From NCBI GenBank assembly GCA_963575745.1, contig CAUYUJ010014771.1, forward strand, positions 783,593 through 847,592: a DNA stretch of 64,000 nucleotides, in the 5' to 3' direction. A model generated the notes under the pieces. It saw nothing but the letters and a program-made list of their open reading frames with translations. It was not told the DNA's origin and made no database searches. Source of the DNA: Prorocentrum cordatum. Its lineage: Eukaryota > Sar > Dinophyceae > Prorocentrales > Prorocentraceae. A program made the position numbers and the translations under genes. Every line of letters begins with the position of its first letter. Within the stretch, counting starts at the first letter, position 1. Positions 43,049-53,804 of this stretch are shown in pieces.

Positions 43049-44014
43049 CCGTCGCGTAGTGCAGCGCTTTGCCGCTGCCCGCCGCATCGTCTGCAAGCAC
43101 TGGTCGCTCGCGTGCTTGATCGCCGAGTCGATCTTCTGAATGAAGTTGGTCGTGACCTGCCTCTTGTCGCCGTCGTCGCTGCTGCACGTGTCCTGCTCGG
43201 TGAGCTGCGTCACGTCGCTGTAGGCGTCCGCCAGGCACCAGCATGGCTCTGGCAGGTTCGGGTCAACTGGCTGGATCGGCGTTGTCGCGAAGCAAAAGTT
43301 ACCGCAGGAAGCATGATTTCGGCACCGATACTGCTTCATGTACTCGCCGCAGCAGTTGACCTTGACGACTCGTTGCGGGCATCCTTCTGAGTGCGCCCGC
43401 TGCGGTGCAACCTCCCACTGCTCCTCGTCGCTGCTGCTGCTGTTGTCGACCTTGTAGATCTCGTCTAGAAGCTCCAGGCCGCTGATGGCACTGTCGCCGT
43501 CCACGAACTCCCTGACGTCGACCGGTTTGTACTCGAAGTCGAACTCCGCGCCCTTCGTCTGGTCGCCCAGGTCCTCGAGCAGGTCCACCATGTAGTGGCC
43601 TTGCGGAGACGTGCGCGCCTCCTCGTAGTTGCCGCCGTTCCACGCCAGCGGCTGATTCGCAAAGTCGACCTGCACTGCGAACTTCTCCAGTAGGGGCCGT
43701 GGGAAGAGGATTGGCGTCTTCCCTGGAACGAGGTAAATGCACAGGGTCCCCGTCTTGTTCTTGAAGCTCGCTGGAATGATGCCGCACCACAGCGCGTGCT
43801 CCACCTTCCCGTTGCCGAATCGGAACGGCCTCCGACACGCGTGGAACTCCAGCGTCTCGATCGGGTAGCCCTTGGCGTGGCGCGCTGCCAGGTACTCCTT
43901 GATGGTCTCCGAACCTGACATAAGCGTAGTCGCACCGCCGTCCAGGATCGCCAACTGTGCGGGGATGATGCTGGCCGTTGTGCGGTTGCCCCAGGAGACC
44001 TCGTCAACCATCAT
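42899..44014 (-). CDS. copia-1 aspartic protease and start of methyltransferase-like domain
   Basis: Starts at Met 44014, right after a TAG in this frame, and overlaps the end of the Gag frame by ~11 bases. AILDGGATTLMSG (residues ~25-37) is the retropepsin active-site block; the usual D-S/T-G is D-G-G, so one catalytic-loop residue is lost. RPFRFGNGKVEHALWCGIIP and LVPGKTPILFPRPLLEKF are the following retropepsin strands. A Cys-rich part follows (YRCRNHASCGNFCFAT), then the methyltransferase-like motif I. It matures the polyprotein. Confidence 0.78.
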   Translation of the reverse strand: MMVDEVSWGNRTTASIIPAQLAILDGGATTLMSGSETIKEYLAARHAKGYPIETLEFHACRRPFRFGNGKVEHALWCGIIPASFKNKTGTLCIYLVPGKTPILFPRPLLEKFAVQVDFANQPLAWNGGNYEEARTSPQGHYMVDLLEDLGDQTKGAEFDFEYKPVDVREFVDGDSAISGLELLDEIYKVDNSSSSDEEQWEVAPQRAHSEGCPQRVVKVNCCGEYMKQYRCRNHASCGNFCFATTPIQPVDPNLPEPCWCLADAYSDVTQLTEQDTCSSDDGDKRQVTTNFIQKIDSAIKHASDQCLQTMRRAAAKRCTTRRKVWEVYAGEARLSQSLRDLGADVETFGLHTGWDFATVEHRERLERKLRE

Positions 44015-45218
44015 CTATCTCTTGATCCATCTGTCCGCGGGGCCGCTTCTCCGGTGGCTCCGGGCAGTCCTTCGCCCAGTGTCCAACTCCGCATCATTGT
44101 AGACACGTCGCCTTGGATGGTGCTGGCCTCTTAGCTGCTCCCGCCCTCTCCGTAGGTCTCGGCCTCGTGTACGGATTGAACGGGCGATGTGGTTCCGATG
44201 GTGGTGAGCCCTTTCGTCCTGGGCTGCCCTTCCGTCCAGCTCCTCGAGAACGTCCGCGTCCTTTGGCTGCGCCCTTACTGGGTGGGCGCCTCGGTGCTGC
44301 TGATGCTGATGATCCCGTCGCGCCAGGTAACATCGCCACGACCGGGTAGTAGCCGCGTGCGAGCTTCAGGTCGTTGAAGCGCTTGCGCGCGTCGTGGTAG
44401 GCTGCGCAGACCTCGTTGTACTCCGTCACGTCGAAGTCCTGCACCGTCGCCGTGTCCCGCTGATAGTCGGCCTCCTCGCAGTCGTACCAGCTCTCATCGC
44501 CGTCCTCGGCCCAGTACTCCTGCTCGTAGCCGTCATCGAACTCTAGTTCGTCGTCTTGGCCATAGTACGCATCTTCTTCGTAGTGCTCTCCTGTCTCGTC
44601 GTCCACGTGGTACTGCTTCCGTGCATGATTAGGCTCGTATACCGTGTTCTCCTGTCCGAATGTTGTCTCCAGCGCCTCGATCACTTTGTCCTGTGTGATG
44701 TCCCTGCCCACGATGGACATGATGACTGCCTTCTGGTCTGAACTGTAGCCGCCTCGTCGTAATATCAACCATCCACGAACCTTGGCTGGCAGCTCGATGT
44801 CGTGCGTCTTGAGCTTCCGCTCTGCTGCTCGAACTCTTGAGATGTAACCGAAGAGTGTCTCTCCTCGATTGCGTCGTAGCTTATAAAAGTACTCCCCGAA
44901 CTCATCTGCCAACTCCGTCCGCGTGTCCATCTTGAATCGTTTCCGTAGGCGTGCGAGTAGCGCTGTAGCCGCGCCAGGCTTGATCAGGTCGTCCGCCGTG
45001 AAGTCCTCGACTTCGTCCCAAGCTTCGCCTGTCAGGCCCGGCCAATAACATGAGAGCCGCCTCGCCCTCCTTTTCTCCACGGTCAGCTTCGCTATGAACA
45101 TTGTCGCCCGCTTCTCGTATTCCTTCCATCTCGAAAGTGTTCCGTCGAACTGTGGAACTCCGCGTTCCGATAGTATTGCGTGATGGTCGTCTGCTGCTCT
45201 GCCGCCTGCTTTCGCCAT
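44015..45218 (-). CDS. copia-1 Gag
   Basis: Starts at Met 45218 (MAKAGGRAADDHHAILSERG). PQFDGTLSRWKEYEKRATMF and the helical body to about residue 190 resemble copia-type Gag capsid helices. An acidic Tyr/Asp/Glu stretch (EDAYYGQDDELEFDDGYEQE) follows, then a Lys/Gly/Arg/Pro-rich basic tail. A zinc knuckle should end it: TCLQ, a TGA at 44094, then CGVGHWAKDCP. The in-frame TGA sits inside the knuckle; without it the order would be C-x2-C...H-x4-C. The frame then runs on to a TGA near 44006. Gag packages the RNA. Confidence 0.85.
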
Positions 45219-45492
45219 GATGCTGGCCTTCGCTGCGTAGAGGTCGTCGTCGCTGCCGAGAAAGGTGTACTGCTGCTCGGACTCGTGCTGCTCGCTGGAG
45301 CTGCTGAAATTGTCGCTCTGGACCTCGCTGGAGGTCGATTACGATTTGTTGCCGAAGCTGGGCTCGAAGCCGCCTGATGTGGAGTAGTTGCCGTCGGCGC
45401 TGAGCGGTCCACAGAATATGGAGTAGTGGCCGTCGACGCTGAGCGGTCCACAATCTATGAAGGGCGCTGACAAGCCTGCCGAGGAATAGACA

Positions 45493-45505
45493 GGCTCCGC
45501 TACCA
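45493..45505 (-). promoter_or_regulatory. copia-1 primer-binding site
   Basis: On the minus strand, directly after the 5' LTR: TGGTAGCGGAGCC. It starts with TGG, complementary to the CCA end of tRNA, and is close to the TGGTATCAGAGC site used with initiator Met-tRNA in many copia elements. Confidence 0.75.
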
Positions 45506-45506
45506 A

Positions 45507-45699
45507 TATGAACTTATCACAGCTCCCGAAGCCTTTGATCGCAATAGGAATAAGAAACCAGAAGAACATCTGAGATGTTTTCCACAGCGCGTTCTGTCTG
45601 ACTCTAGGGCCCTGCCACAATCCAGGGCCAAAACGGTTGCGGTCGCACACGCACATGCACGATAATACATACAATATGTACAGCGTATATCTCACACCC
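45507..45699 (-). repeat. copia-1 5' LTR
   Basis: Direct repeat of 37738-37930, about 17 mismatches and no large gaps. It contains the conserved CCCTGCCACAATCCAGGGCC (plus strand), a short palindrome of the CCCTG...CAGGG type. Confidence 0.88.
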
Positions 45700-45775
45700 T
45701 GGACCACCCCCCGTCCGCCAGGGAAGGGACAAAGGGAAGAGGCTTCCTTTTTGACGTAATGAGGACGTGGATGGA
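45697..45775. repeat. Dispersed repeat shared with 1385-1465
   Basis: Same order of blocks as at 1385-1465 (GGGAAGGGA, CAAAGGGAA, GCTTCC). It borders the outer edge of the 5' LTR. Confidence 0.45.
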
Positions 45776-45821
45776 CTTCCCTCAAGCTGCGAGCCCGTTC
45801 CCCGAACGAGGAAGGGTGCTC

Positions 45822-45837
45822 TCTCTCTCTCTTTTTT

Positions 45838-45872
<35 letters not shown>
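45822..45872. repeat. (CT)n / T-run microsatellite
   Basis: CT repeats interrupted by a T run on the plus strand. Confidence 0.92.
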
Positions 45873-45873
<1 letters not shown>

Positions 45874-45990
45874 CCGACGGGAGAGGAGGATGGAAAGAAG
45901 GGAACGAAAGAAGGCTCCCCGTCGACGGGACTGGACAGACACCCCACACACGCCGACATGGTGGGCGGATTATTAAGGAAATGGTTAGTT

Positions 45991-46125
45991 GGCACGGTTT
46001 AAGATTCTCAGGGCGCGGTCACGATGATTCGCGGTGTTGACGTCGCAAAAGTAGTATTCTGGCACGGTTTAGGATCGTCAGGTCGCAACAGTAACGTTTA
46101 TTCGCGGCGTCGATTTCTCAGGGAT
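45991..46125. repeat. Diverged ~70-bp tandem duplication
   Basis: TGGCACGGTTTAAGATTCTC near 45991 and TGGCACGGTTTAGGATCGTC near 46061. Both are followed by GGTCRC...ATTCGCGGYGT. Confidence 0.65.
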
Positions 46126-47449
46126 GTTTTTTTCGCATGGTTGGCGACATTTTCAGGCGGTTGTCTTCCAACGGGGTTATTTCCGCATTGAAAGTAGATC
46201 CTCACAGGAGCCTATGAAGAGTGAGTTTGGAGGCAGGGTTTGTTGCAACATCGCGGATGCGTCCCAGGTTTGCACTGGTCCTCCTCCTCCATTCTTGTCC
46301 TCTTGTCCCCCATTCGGGGGGCAGGAGCGAGCCGAGATCCTGGACGCACGGAAGGCCGAGGCCGAGAGGATACCTCTCGCTCGCGCGCGCGCAATTTTTC
46401 TGCGGCGTGGTTTTGGACCATTGTCAGGTTGGAAAGACGATCAGAGACACACCTCAGAGTAGGAACAGTTATCCATACCGCTACCTTTACCTTGTGTTCG
46501 CTTTTTGAGGCCTCCTGGATTCGCTTCGAAAGTCGGGTCAAAACGCACCCTGGGAGAGGTCTGGAGTCTGGGGAGTAGCGGTATCGGTCTTCCTGGGTTC
46601 CCCCAGGCAACGGCGAGGGAGGAGCGAGGAGAACGAGCAGGAGGACGAGGACGAGGACGAGGAAGACGAGGAGTAGGATGGATCGGATCTTGACTCTAAG
46701 GAGCTACAGCCGTTAGGCTGACGCCAGTCCTCTGCAAAAGCAAGAAGCGAGCGGAGGGTGGAGAAGGAGAGAGAGAGAGAGAAAAACAAAAAAAAAAAGT
46801 AGAAGGAGGAATTGGGCTGACGGATGGGGATTGGGTGCCACGCGGCAGATTGTCCTCAAGGATGGCGCCGAGACGCCCGAAAAGTTCTGATGACCCGTCT
46901 GCCCATGCATGCACGCATTGTCACTGTGAGGAGCTCCTCACACATCCTCACAAAGAAGTCCTTCGGTGGGCTCGCTCCACCAGGGCGTCGCTTCGGCCAG
47001 CCGTACCCCAGAAAGGGGCCAGACGGGCTTGCCCTGTGCCTGGGTGTGTGTCTGAATTGGGGTTTCGCGTTGCGGGGCTCGTGTTCTTCTTGTCTGCTGG
47101 CCAGACCCACCCCCAGGACACACCCGCGACCCACCCCCAGCCCACCGACCTGTTCTTCAACCAAACCAGCCCCTGCGGCGGGGCGATCCACCCACACTGT
47201 TTCCAATTGCAATATGAACCAGTGCAGACTCCAGATAGATCCGACGATCGAAATGAAGTTGACTGGATTGGACTGAAGTAGTCTTGACTGGAGTAGATTG
47301 GACTGGACTTCGGTGGACCCTATTCCACTACTTAATTGTATTCTGACCATCTCTGCTCTACCATGGGCCCTACACTGTCACCTCCCTCCGCTGGCGGGGG
47401 CAAGCAGCTGGTCGATTCTCGCAAGACAAGGCCGTCCCTGCTGCGCCCG
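46126..47449. other. No recognisable gene
   Basis: Mixed sequence with GA-rich tracts at 46615-46680 and 46760-46800 and repeated TTGACTGGA/GATTGGACTG near 47262-47308. Frames of 90-160 codons were checked by eye and show no known domains. Confidence 0.4.
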
Positions 47450-48990
47450 GATTGTCGCCCGCATCGTCGCCAGCGCCGACGCAGTCCCCAACGTCGGCGC
47501 CTACGAAGGCACCAACGCCAGCGCCTACGCCAGCACAGTCGCCAGCACCGACGCCGACACCGACGTCGGCGCCTACGCTGGCACCGACGCCAGCCAAACC
47601 GGCGCCTAGTTACGCCAGCTCAGTCGACAGCGTCGACGCCGACACCGACGTCGGCGCCGACCCAGGCATCGACGCCAGCGCTTACGCCAGCACCGTCGCC
47701 TGCACCGACGCCGACACCGACGTCGGCGCCTACGACGGCACCGGCACCAGGCACGACGCCGGCGCCGACGCCAGCACCGACCGTGGCGCCTACGCTGGCA
47801 CCGACGCCAGCACCCACGCCGTCCCCAACGTCGGCGCCGACCCCGGCGACGCCAGCGCTTACGCCAGCACAGTCGCCAGCAACGACGCCGACATCGACGA
47901 CGGCGCCTACGCCGGCACCGACGCCGGCGCATACGCCAGCACCCTCGCCAGCACCGACGCCGACACCGACTTCGGCACCTACACTGGCACCGTCGCAAAC
48001 GCCTATGCCAGCGCCGTCGCCTGCACCGACGCCGACACCGACGTCGGCGCCTACGACGGCACCGACACCAGGTACGCTGCTGGCACAGACGCCGGCATCG
48101 TCGCCAGCACCGACGCCGTCCCCAACGTCGTCGCCGACCCCAGCACCGACGCCAGCACCCACGCCCGCACCGTCGCCAGCATTGACGCTGACACAGACGT
48201 CGGCGCCGCCCCCGACACCGACGCTGGCGCCTACGCGAGCACCGTCGTCAGCACCGACGCCGACGCCGTCGCCGACGCCGACGCAGGCGCCAGCGCCTAC
48301 GTCAGCACCGACGCCAGCACCGACGCCGACACAGACATCGGCGCTGACCCAAGCACCGGCGCCAACGCCTACGCCAGCACCGTCGTCAGCACCGAAGCCG
48401 ACGCCAGCACCGACGCTGGCGCGTACGCCAGCACCACCGCCGAAGCCTACGCCAGCACCCTCGCCAGTCCCGACGCCGACACCAGCGTCGGCACCGACCA
48501 TAGCATCGACGCCAGCGCCGACGCCAGCACCGTCGCCAGCAACGACGCCGACACCACCGTCGGCGCCTACGCCAGCACCGTCGCCATCGCCTACGCTAAC
48601 ACAGTCGCTTGCACAGACGCCGACACCGGCCTCGGCGCCGACCCCGACGCCAGCGCCTACACCAGCACCCTCGCCATTCCCGACGCCGACACCAACGTCG
48701 GCACCGACCTCAGCATCGACGCTGGTGCCGACGCCAGCACCGTCGCCAGCACCGACGCCGACACCACCGTCGGCGCGTACGCCAGCACCGTCGCCAGCGC
48801 CTTTGCTAACCGCTAACGCAGTCGCTTGCACAGACGCCGACGGCGGCCTCGGCACCGACCCCGACGCCAGCGCCTATACTAACACTTTCGTCAGCACCGA
48901 CGCCGACACCGACGTCGGCGCCGACCCCAGCATCGACGCCGGCGTCTGCACCAGCACCGTCGCCAGCACCGACGCCGACACCAACGTCGT
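47450..48990. repeat. GC minisatellite (GCCGACACCGACGTCGGC family)
   Basis: A degenerate array of 6/12/18-base units such as CACCGACGCCGACACC and GACGTCGGCGCCTACG. Many units contain palindromes (GACGTC, GGCGCC). It is related to 26136-28390 by its CCGACGCCAGCACC core. Frames are open in several phases on both strands for 400-600 codons (Thr-Pro-Ala-Pro, Ala-Ser-Thr-Asp, Gly-Val-Gly-Ala). I treat these as compositional, although translation cannot be excluded. Confidence 0.9.
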
Positions 48991-49009
48991 CGCCGACGCC
49001 TACACCACG

Positions 49010-49205
49010 TTGCTAAGCAACACGACGGGGACCCGAAGCTCCAGGCGGAGCATCACGACCCCGACCAGCAGCTCCAAGTCGACGTTCATTCGTGGAACAA
49101 GCAATGTGGCGAGCACCACGCCGCTCAGGAGCACGACGGGGACCGGGAACCCCGCGCGGAGCACCACGATCGGGACCAACAGCTCGACGTCGCATTGATG
49201 TCGCA
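49010..49205. repeat. 111-bp diverged tandem duplication
   Basis: CACGACGGGGAC...GGAGCAYCACGA...GACCARCAGCTC...GTCGACGT-type blocks begin at 49021 and again at 49132. Confidence 0.7.
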
Positions 49206-49231
49206 ACCTGGGTATGATACCTGAAACTTAC

Positions 49232-49500
49232 ACCAGTGCACCACTATACCCTTCACCATTATGTAGAAAGGTGCGCCACTGCACTACACTGTTGCACCAT
49301 TATCAGAATGGTGCTCGCGTACAACACTGTACCATTACACCACTACACCACTACACCACTACACCACTACACCATTACAAACTTTTTAAACAGGCGTCAT
49401 ATTTACATCACTACACCATTACACCATTCTGCGGAATAGGGTAAGACTTATACCACTACACCACTACACCATTACACCATTACGCCATTACGCCATCACG
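49232..49500. repeat. ACCACTACACCATTAC minisatellite, left arm
   Basis: Repeats of CACCATTACAC and CACTACAC (10-11 bases). The reverse complement (GTGTAATGGTG) occurs at 49728-49797. Confidence 0.88.
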
Positions 49501-49727
49501 CCATACACTTGTCGTGGGCGTGGTCGTCGCCGACTGCCTTCGTTGTCGTCGACGACGCGACGAATGCGTTCCCGATTTCTCTCCTCCCTTTTCAGAGGCT
49601 CCCCTTGGAGCCCTCCTTCGGCCGCCTCCATCCTTTCCCGGGGGTCCCCAAACGCGTTTCCCAAAGCCCTCTTGAATGCCGTCTTCGGTCGTTTCCTGGC
49701 CCTCTCGGTAATCGGTGCAGCGGCGCA
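49501..49727. other. Spacer between inverted ACCATTAC arrays
   Basis: About 230 bases of GC-rich sequence with no gene. GTCCCCAAACGCGTTTCCCA near its middle recurs in part just outside the right arm (CCAAACGCGTTCCCA near 49799). Confidence 0.45.
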
Positions 49728-49797
49728 GGGGTGTAATGGTCTAGCGATGGTGTGGCGTAGCAGCGCAAGGGTGTAATGGTGCAGTGGTGTAATGGTC
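49728..49797. repeat. ACCATTAC minisatellite, right arm (inverted)
   Basis: GGGTGTAATGGT and GTGGTGTAATGGTCG repeats, reverse complement of the left arm. Confidence 0.85.
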
Positions 49798-49935
49798 GCC
49801 AAACGCGTTCCCAACCCTACCCCCTGAGGGTCCTTAGGGGGGGAGGTTTTCCAGCCAATGCACTCCCTTCCGCACCGCTATCCCGCTGCCCTTGCCTTCT
49901 TTTCTTTGCACTGACATGTTTGAGCAGCTATTTAG

Positions 49936-49950
49936 GCCATATAAAAGCGG
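49936..49950 (+). promoter_or_regulatory. TATA-like box upstream of copia-2 (tentative)
   Basis: GCCATATAAAAGCGG lies about 110 bases before the first Gag-like Met at 50050. Dinoflagellate host promoters rarely use a canonical TATA box, so this is only suggestive of a retroelement promoter. Confidence 0.25.
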
Positions 49951-50049
49951 AAAAGGAGCGTGCCCGCCTTCGCGCGCGTCGGCCGGCGGGCCGGCCTCCT
50001 CCCTTCAGGGCTGTCCTATAGTCAGCTTAACGGAACATCCCTTCTCGCC

Positions 50050-50957
50050 ATGGCTTCGGCGGAGTCCCTTGAACATGAGACACTATCAGAACATATTGCA
50101 AGGATTATCGATGTCCAGGCAAAAAGCTGGTTATCAACCGACACGACGGCTCAGCCGTTGGCTTCGCTGAGCATGGGATCCCAGGAAGGAGCGCTCGGAG
50201 GAATTGAACGACAACAGCGTTCCGAACGCACAAATAAGGCGGGCGCCTCTAGGGGGCGGCCTAATTCTCTCAATCGTCCCAGAAGGCAAGCATTGGATCT
50301 GTGTTTGATTTAGCAGAAGAGGATTCCCCTATGGATTACCAGACGACGACGAGAGCTCAAAAGCCAGGCGGAAGATATGGCTCAGCCAGTGCTGCCGTCA
50401 GAAGACCATCTGAAATCGCATCAGCGCATTCCAGCCCACGCACGTCAGTCGACTCGATCCACGGAGAGAAGATATCGCCAGGAAGTGCCCCCATAGGAAT
50501 GGCGGGCGAAGAGAATCGGAACGAGGAACAAGTAGCACAGTTAGTGATTACTGGACAGGGCGAGGACGAGAGCGACGGATAATCAGAGGGTGAGAGCTCA
50601 CATTCAGTTGAAAAGAACGAAGCACATGCTCAATTTCATACGTCGCCCGGCCCAAGGCACCATCTCGATCTTCTCCCGCGCGGATCCGACGGGCTCGCCT
50701 CGGGCGCAGACCCGTCGGAGACAGAGGCGATTGATTATGTGCCAGCCGAGGATCTTCGGACGCCCCTTCTCTATTCGGATGATGACCTTGGAGATGAAAG
50801 AAGCCCCGACCGAGAGGGGGCGGATCGTGGAAGGGGGGGTCGGTCGGCTCAGCCGATGGCGAATTCGCCCGATGTCGCGCGCCCGGCAAGGCGCGCGAGA
50901 GAACCGACCGGCGCGACCCCGCCCCCAAAGACAAATAGAACCAAGAGCGACATTTGA
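50050..50957 (+). pseudogene. copia-2 Gag-like N-terminal region
   Basis: MASAESLEHETLSEHIARII at 50050 starts a helical segment that ends at 50313. A frame from 50301 continues with a charged Ser/Pro/Glu/Asp-rich stretch (LAEEDSPMDYQTTTRAQKPG, YVPAEDLRTPLLYSDDDLGD) to TGA 50955, broken only by a TAA at 50580. Long acidic, disordered N-termini are usual for this type of Gag, but the assignment rests mainly on its position ahead of protease and integrase. Confidence 0.45.
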
Positions 50958-51202
50958 AGATCTTAACTCTCCACTTATATCGCAAGTTTTCTATCGACCG
51001 GATTTCGCATTGCCAAGGGCCGACCAAGATAGCGCGCCAGCGCTTGGCGAGCTCATGATGCAAGACGAAAGGGACGAGCAAACGCAGAGACAGCGCGTCA
51101 CTCTCAGGAACAAGGGTTCAAAACCGAGGGGGCAACATACGCCCACGTCCAGCAGGGGTCGCGCAGAAGCTCCGAGAGCCGGGCGCTCGTGCTCCAGGGG
51201 AT

Positions 51203-52265
51203 TTGATGCCCTCGAATCACCTCGCCCATCGTCAAACAGGACCGCCGGCAGTTTCTCAATCTGGGAAAGCTTCTGGAACGCCAGCTCCAGATGCCCGCCT
51301 CGGGCGGAGAATCGCCGCCGGGGGAATGCGCGCAAACCGGGGGGCTCGCGTCGCCGACCCGCATGCGCGCAATGTTCGAAGGCGCGCCCGAAATTCAGTT
51401 TTGCGTGGCTCTGTGAATAATGCATTACGATGGAGAAACATAATTGCCGTCACATCGCCATCCAGGAGTGGGAAGAGAGACAGAGACAGGATATGGGGGA
51501 ATTTGAGAGCAGCCAGTGCACAGGTACAACGGGTTCTACTTAAGGCACATGCGGATGAGACAGCCGCCGGAGATGCCAGCCGCGCGCTCGCCGAATCCGG
51601 GGCAGGAAAGAGGGCAATGGCAGGTGGAGCTGAAAAGGGAAAGGCTGCCATTGCGAAAGGGGCGCAGAGACGGGCATTGCGAGCGGGGGCGGATGTAGAC
51701 GGGATTGCGGACGCGGCTCAGCGGCGCCTCGCCCACGAAAAGGAAGGAGAACGAAAGATTCATAACGCGGCCGAACAAATGTTGCCAGCTCCCCATCGGC
51801 AGGCGGAGAAAGAGCGAGCGGGGGATCAAATGATAGCTGATGCCGCCAGACGGGAAGGAGAGAGAAGGGCCCGAGAGCAGGCAGCACGAGATATCCAGGA
51901 GCTCCGTAATCAATGCGACGCTGCTAGACTCGAGGCCGACAAGGTGAAATTAGAAGCGGCGAGGGCACTCCAGGGGCAGGAACAGAAGGCTCAGGCACTA
52001 CGACACGATGGTCAAAGGAGGATGGCCGAAGCCTGGGGCCGTGCTAACGGGGTGCGCAGATGAGCAAATTAAGGACGATGCTCTTACCATTCGCGCCGTA
52101 ACAAAAGCAATCACAAGGCAAAAATTTGACCTGGGGCAACCCAGGACTGCGAGGGAGCCATTGGGAATGATTTGGACAGCCAGGCCGCCCCGCGCAGTGG
52201 CTGTGTCAGAGATCGAGTTTGCACCTGCGGCTCTGCCGGAAGGTCGGATCACAGGAAAGGGCTAA
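51203..52265 (+). pseudogene. copia-2 Gag-like coiled-coil region
   Basis: From about 51540 the frame is rich in Ala, Glu, Arg and Gln with few breaks (AHEKEGERKIHNAAEQMLPA, RREGERRAREQAARDIQELR), a strong coiled-coil candidate. At 52008-52063 it shifts frame to DDALTIRAVTKAITRQKFDL and stops at 52263. Probably a structural part of Gag; no enzymatic motif. Confidence 0.45.
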
Positions 52266-52389
52266 CTCAACGCCGGCGCAGCCGACGTGCGTTGAGCTTC
52301 CTCCGTGCCCGAACGTTGCTCGCCCCCTTCGCGTGGATGACCGGGCCGACTCGAGCGCGAATGGGTGCGTCAAATGAGCCGAGTCATTT

Positions 52390-53354
52390 ATGTTCAAAGC
52401 CGTTCATCGGGTTTTGCGCGGGGCGCGCGAAACCCGCATGCAGGGGGCGCCTGGGCGGAGGCGCGAAGAGGCGCGCAGAACGCGCCAGAAGCAGAGAGTT
52501 CAGGGAACAGGACGATACCGTGAAAAGGCAGAACAGTTAAGCAGATTTACGGATGCCCTCCGCAATGCAAGTCATGCAAATGAGATGACGCCGAGACACT
52601 CGGATGGATCGGATGAGATCATTCAAACGAGTGAGATACAGTTGCAAGTGCTAGAAGAACGCAAGGCAGAACTGGCAGCCATTAAACGAGACATTGCTGC
52701 TGCCAGAGCAGATCAAGAATTGTTGCAGAAGACGAAGGACATTACAGTACAACAAGACGCTGGTCTGGAACACCCGGCTTGCAATTTTGCCGCGACCAGG
52801 GCATGCCATTGTTCAAACCAACGGAGTCGGATTTTAATCTGACGCCTCCGGTAACAGCGCAACGCGCACCCAGTCCTCCCCCCACGAATTCACGATTCGT
52901 TCCAGGGCCAGCTGTCGAGAAATCCTTTGATACAAATGAAGGTTCGATTCAGGAATATGTTCGAGGCTCGACCCCTGGGAACGCCCCTTCTAACACCAAA
53001 TTCTCAGGGCCCCCCCCTGGCAACTGCGACTTGCCTGGCCACCTCCCCCTCGCCATCGGCCCAGCCGCGCCTGGTGAAGGTGGGGGAAGGCAGGGGGGGC
53101 GTGATAATAATCAAAGGGTTGATCAGAGTACAGCACCCAGTACTGGGATGATTGCGGCTATCCCATTCGATGACGCGGGGAAACCGAAGCCGCCAATTGA
53201 CCCGCGGGGGGGCCCGGTGGTGGAGGAGACCCCGGCGGAGATGGCGGTGGAGGGCCGAAGGGCCCTAACGACCCCGCGCTGCAGCCGTGCATTGCCAATC
53301 ACATTGGCCCCAATTGGAGAACCTCTAGGGGGAGTGAAGAGCTTGGCCTCATGA
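52390..53354 (+). pseudogene. copia-2 Gag-like region, second coiled coil and Pro-rich linker
   Basis: First part: QLQVLEERKAELAAIKRDIA (coiled coil), ending at 52842. Overlapping from 52779 in another frame: MPLFKPTESDFNLTPPVTAQ, then a Pro/Gly-rich linker to TGA 53352. Interpreted as decayed Gag on composition and position. Confidence 0.4.
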
Positions 53355-53804
53355 ACGTGCCAAGTGTTCAGACACTGCGAGAATGGTGACAACATTGTAT
53401 AAAGGGCAGCGGCTGGGTCTTGGCACGATGTCAAGGCGGCGCAAGGGTGGATCGCGCAAGCTATGAATCCAGGAGTTCCCAAGGATAATCTCCCTACATC
53501 TCGGGCATTCATGCGTCTTGATATGATGATGGTAACAAATATGTTTGGTAAGTTCTCTGATGTGAGACGTACTTGTAATATTTCTGTATAACATGCCCAT
53601 TTCCTCTCACAAATCAACCGCATGGAACAGTCGTGCCATATCGAGGAACGCCTCCTCGCGGGCCGTGAGATGATCCGTGCCATATGTGTTTAGTTTTCGA
53701 TCAGGTCAGAAAATGGGCAGCACTGGATATGTCGCAATCTTTTCAGGATCGCCGTTGACCGTCAGAAGCCAAATCAGGACTTGTATTTTTTTTGCTAGGC
53801 ATGG
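53355..53804 (+). pseudogene. copia-2 Gag-like segment, fragmented
   Basis: Short pieces in changing frames such as SWHDVKAAQGWIAQAMN, SRAFMRLDMMMVTNMFGKFS and EERLLAGREMIRAICV look like helical capsid fragments separated by stops. No long frame survives. Confidence 0.35.

Larger units (their letters stand above)
37738..45699 (-). mobile_element. copia-1: complete Ty1/copia-type LTR retrotransposon
   Basis: Two direct ~193-bp terminal repeats enclose Gag, protease, a methyltransferase-like segment, integrase, reverse transcriptase and RNase H, in the Ty1/copia order (integrase before RT), all on the minus strand. A primer-binding site follows the 5' LTR. The LTRs differ at about 17 of 193 positions by my count (~91% identity), so insertion is old. 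Frameshifts and in-frame stops are present, but long frames survive. Confidence 0.93.
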
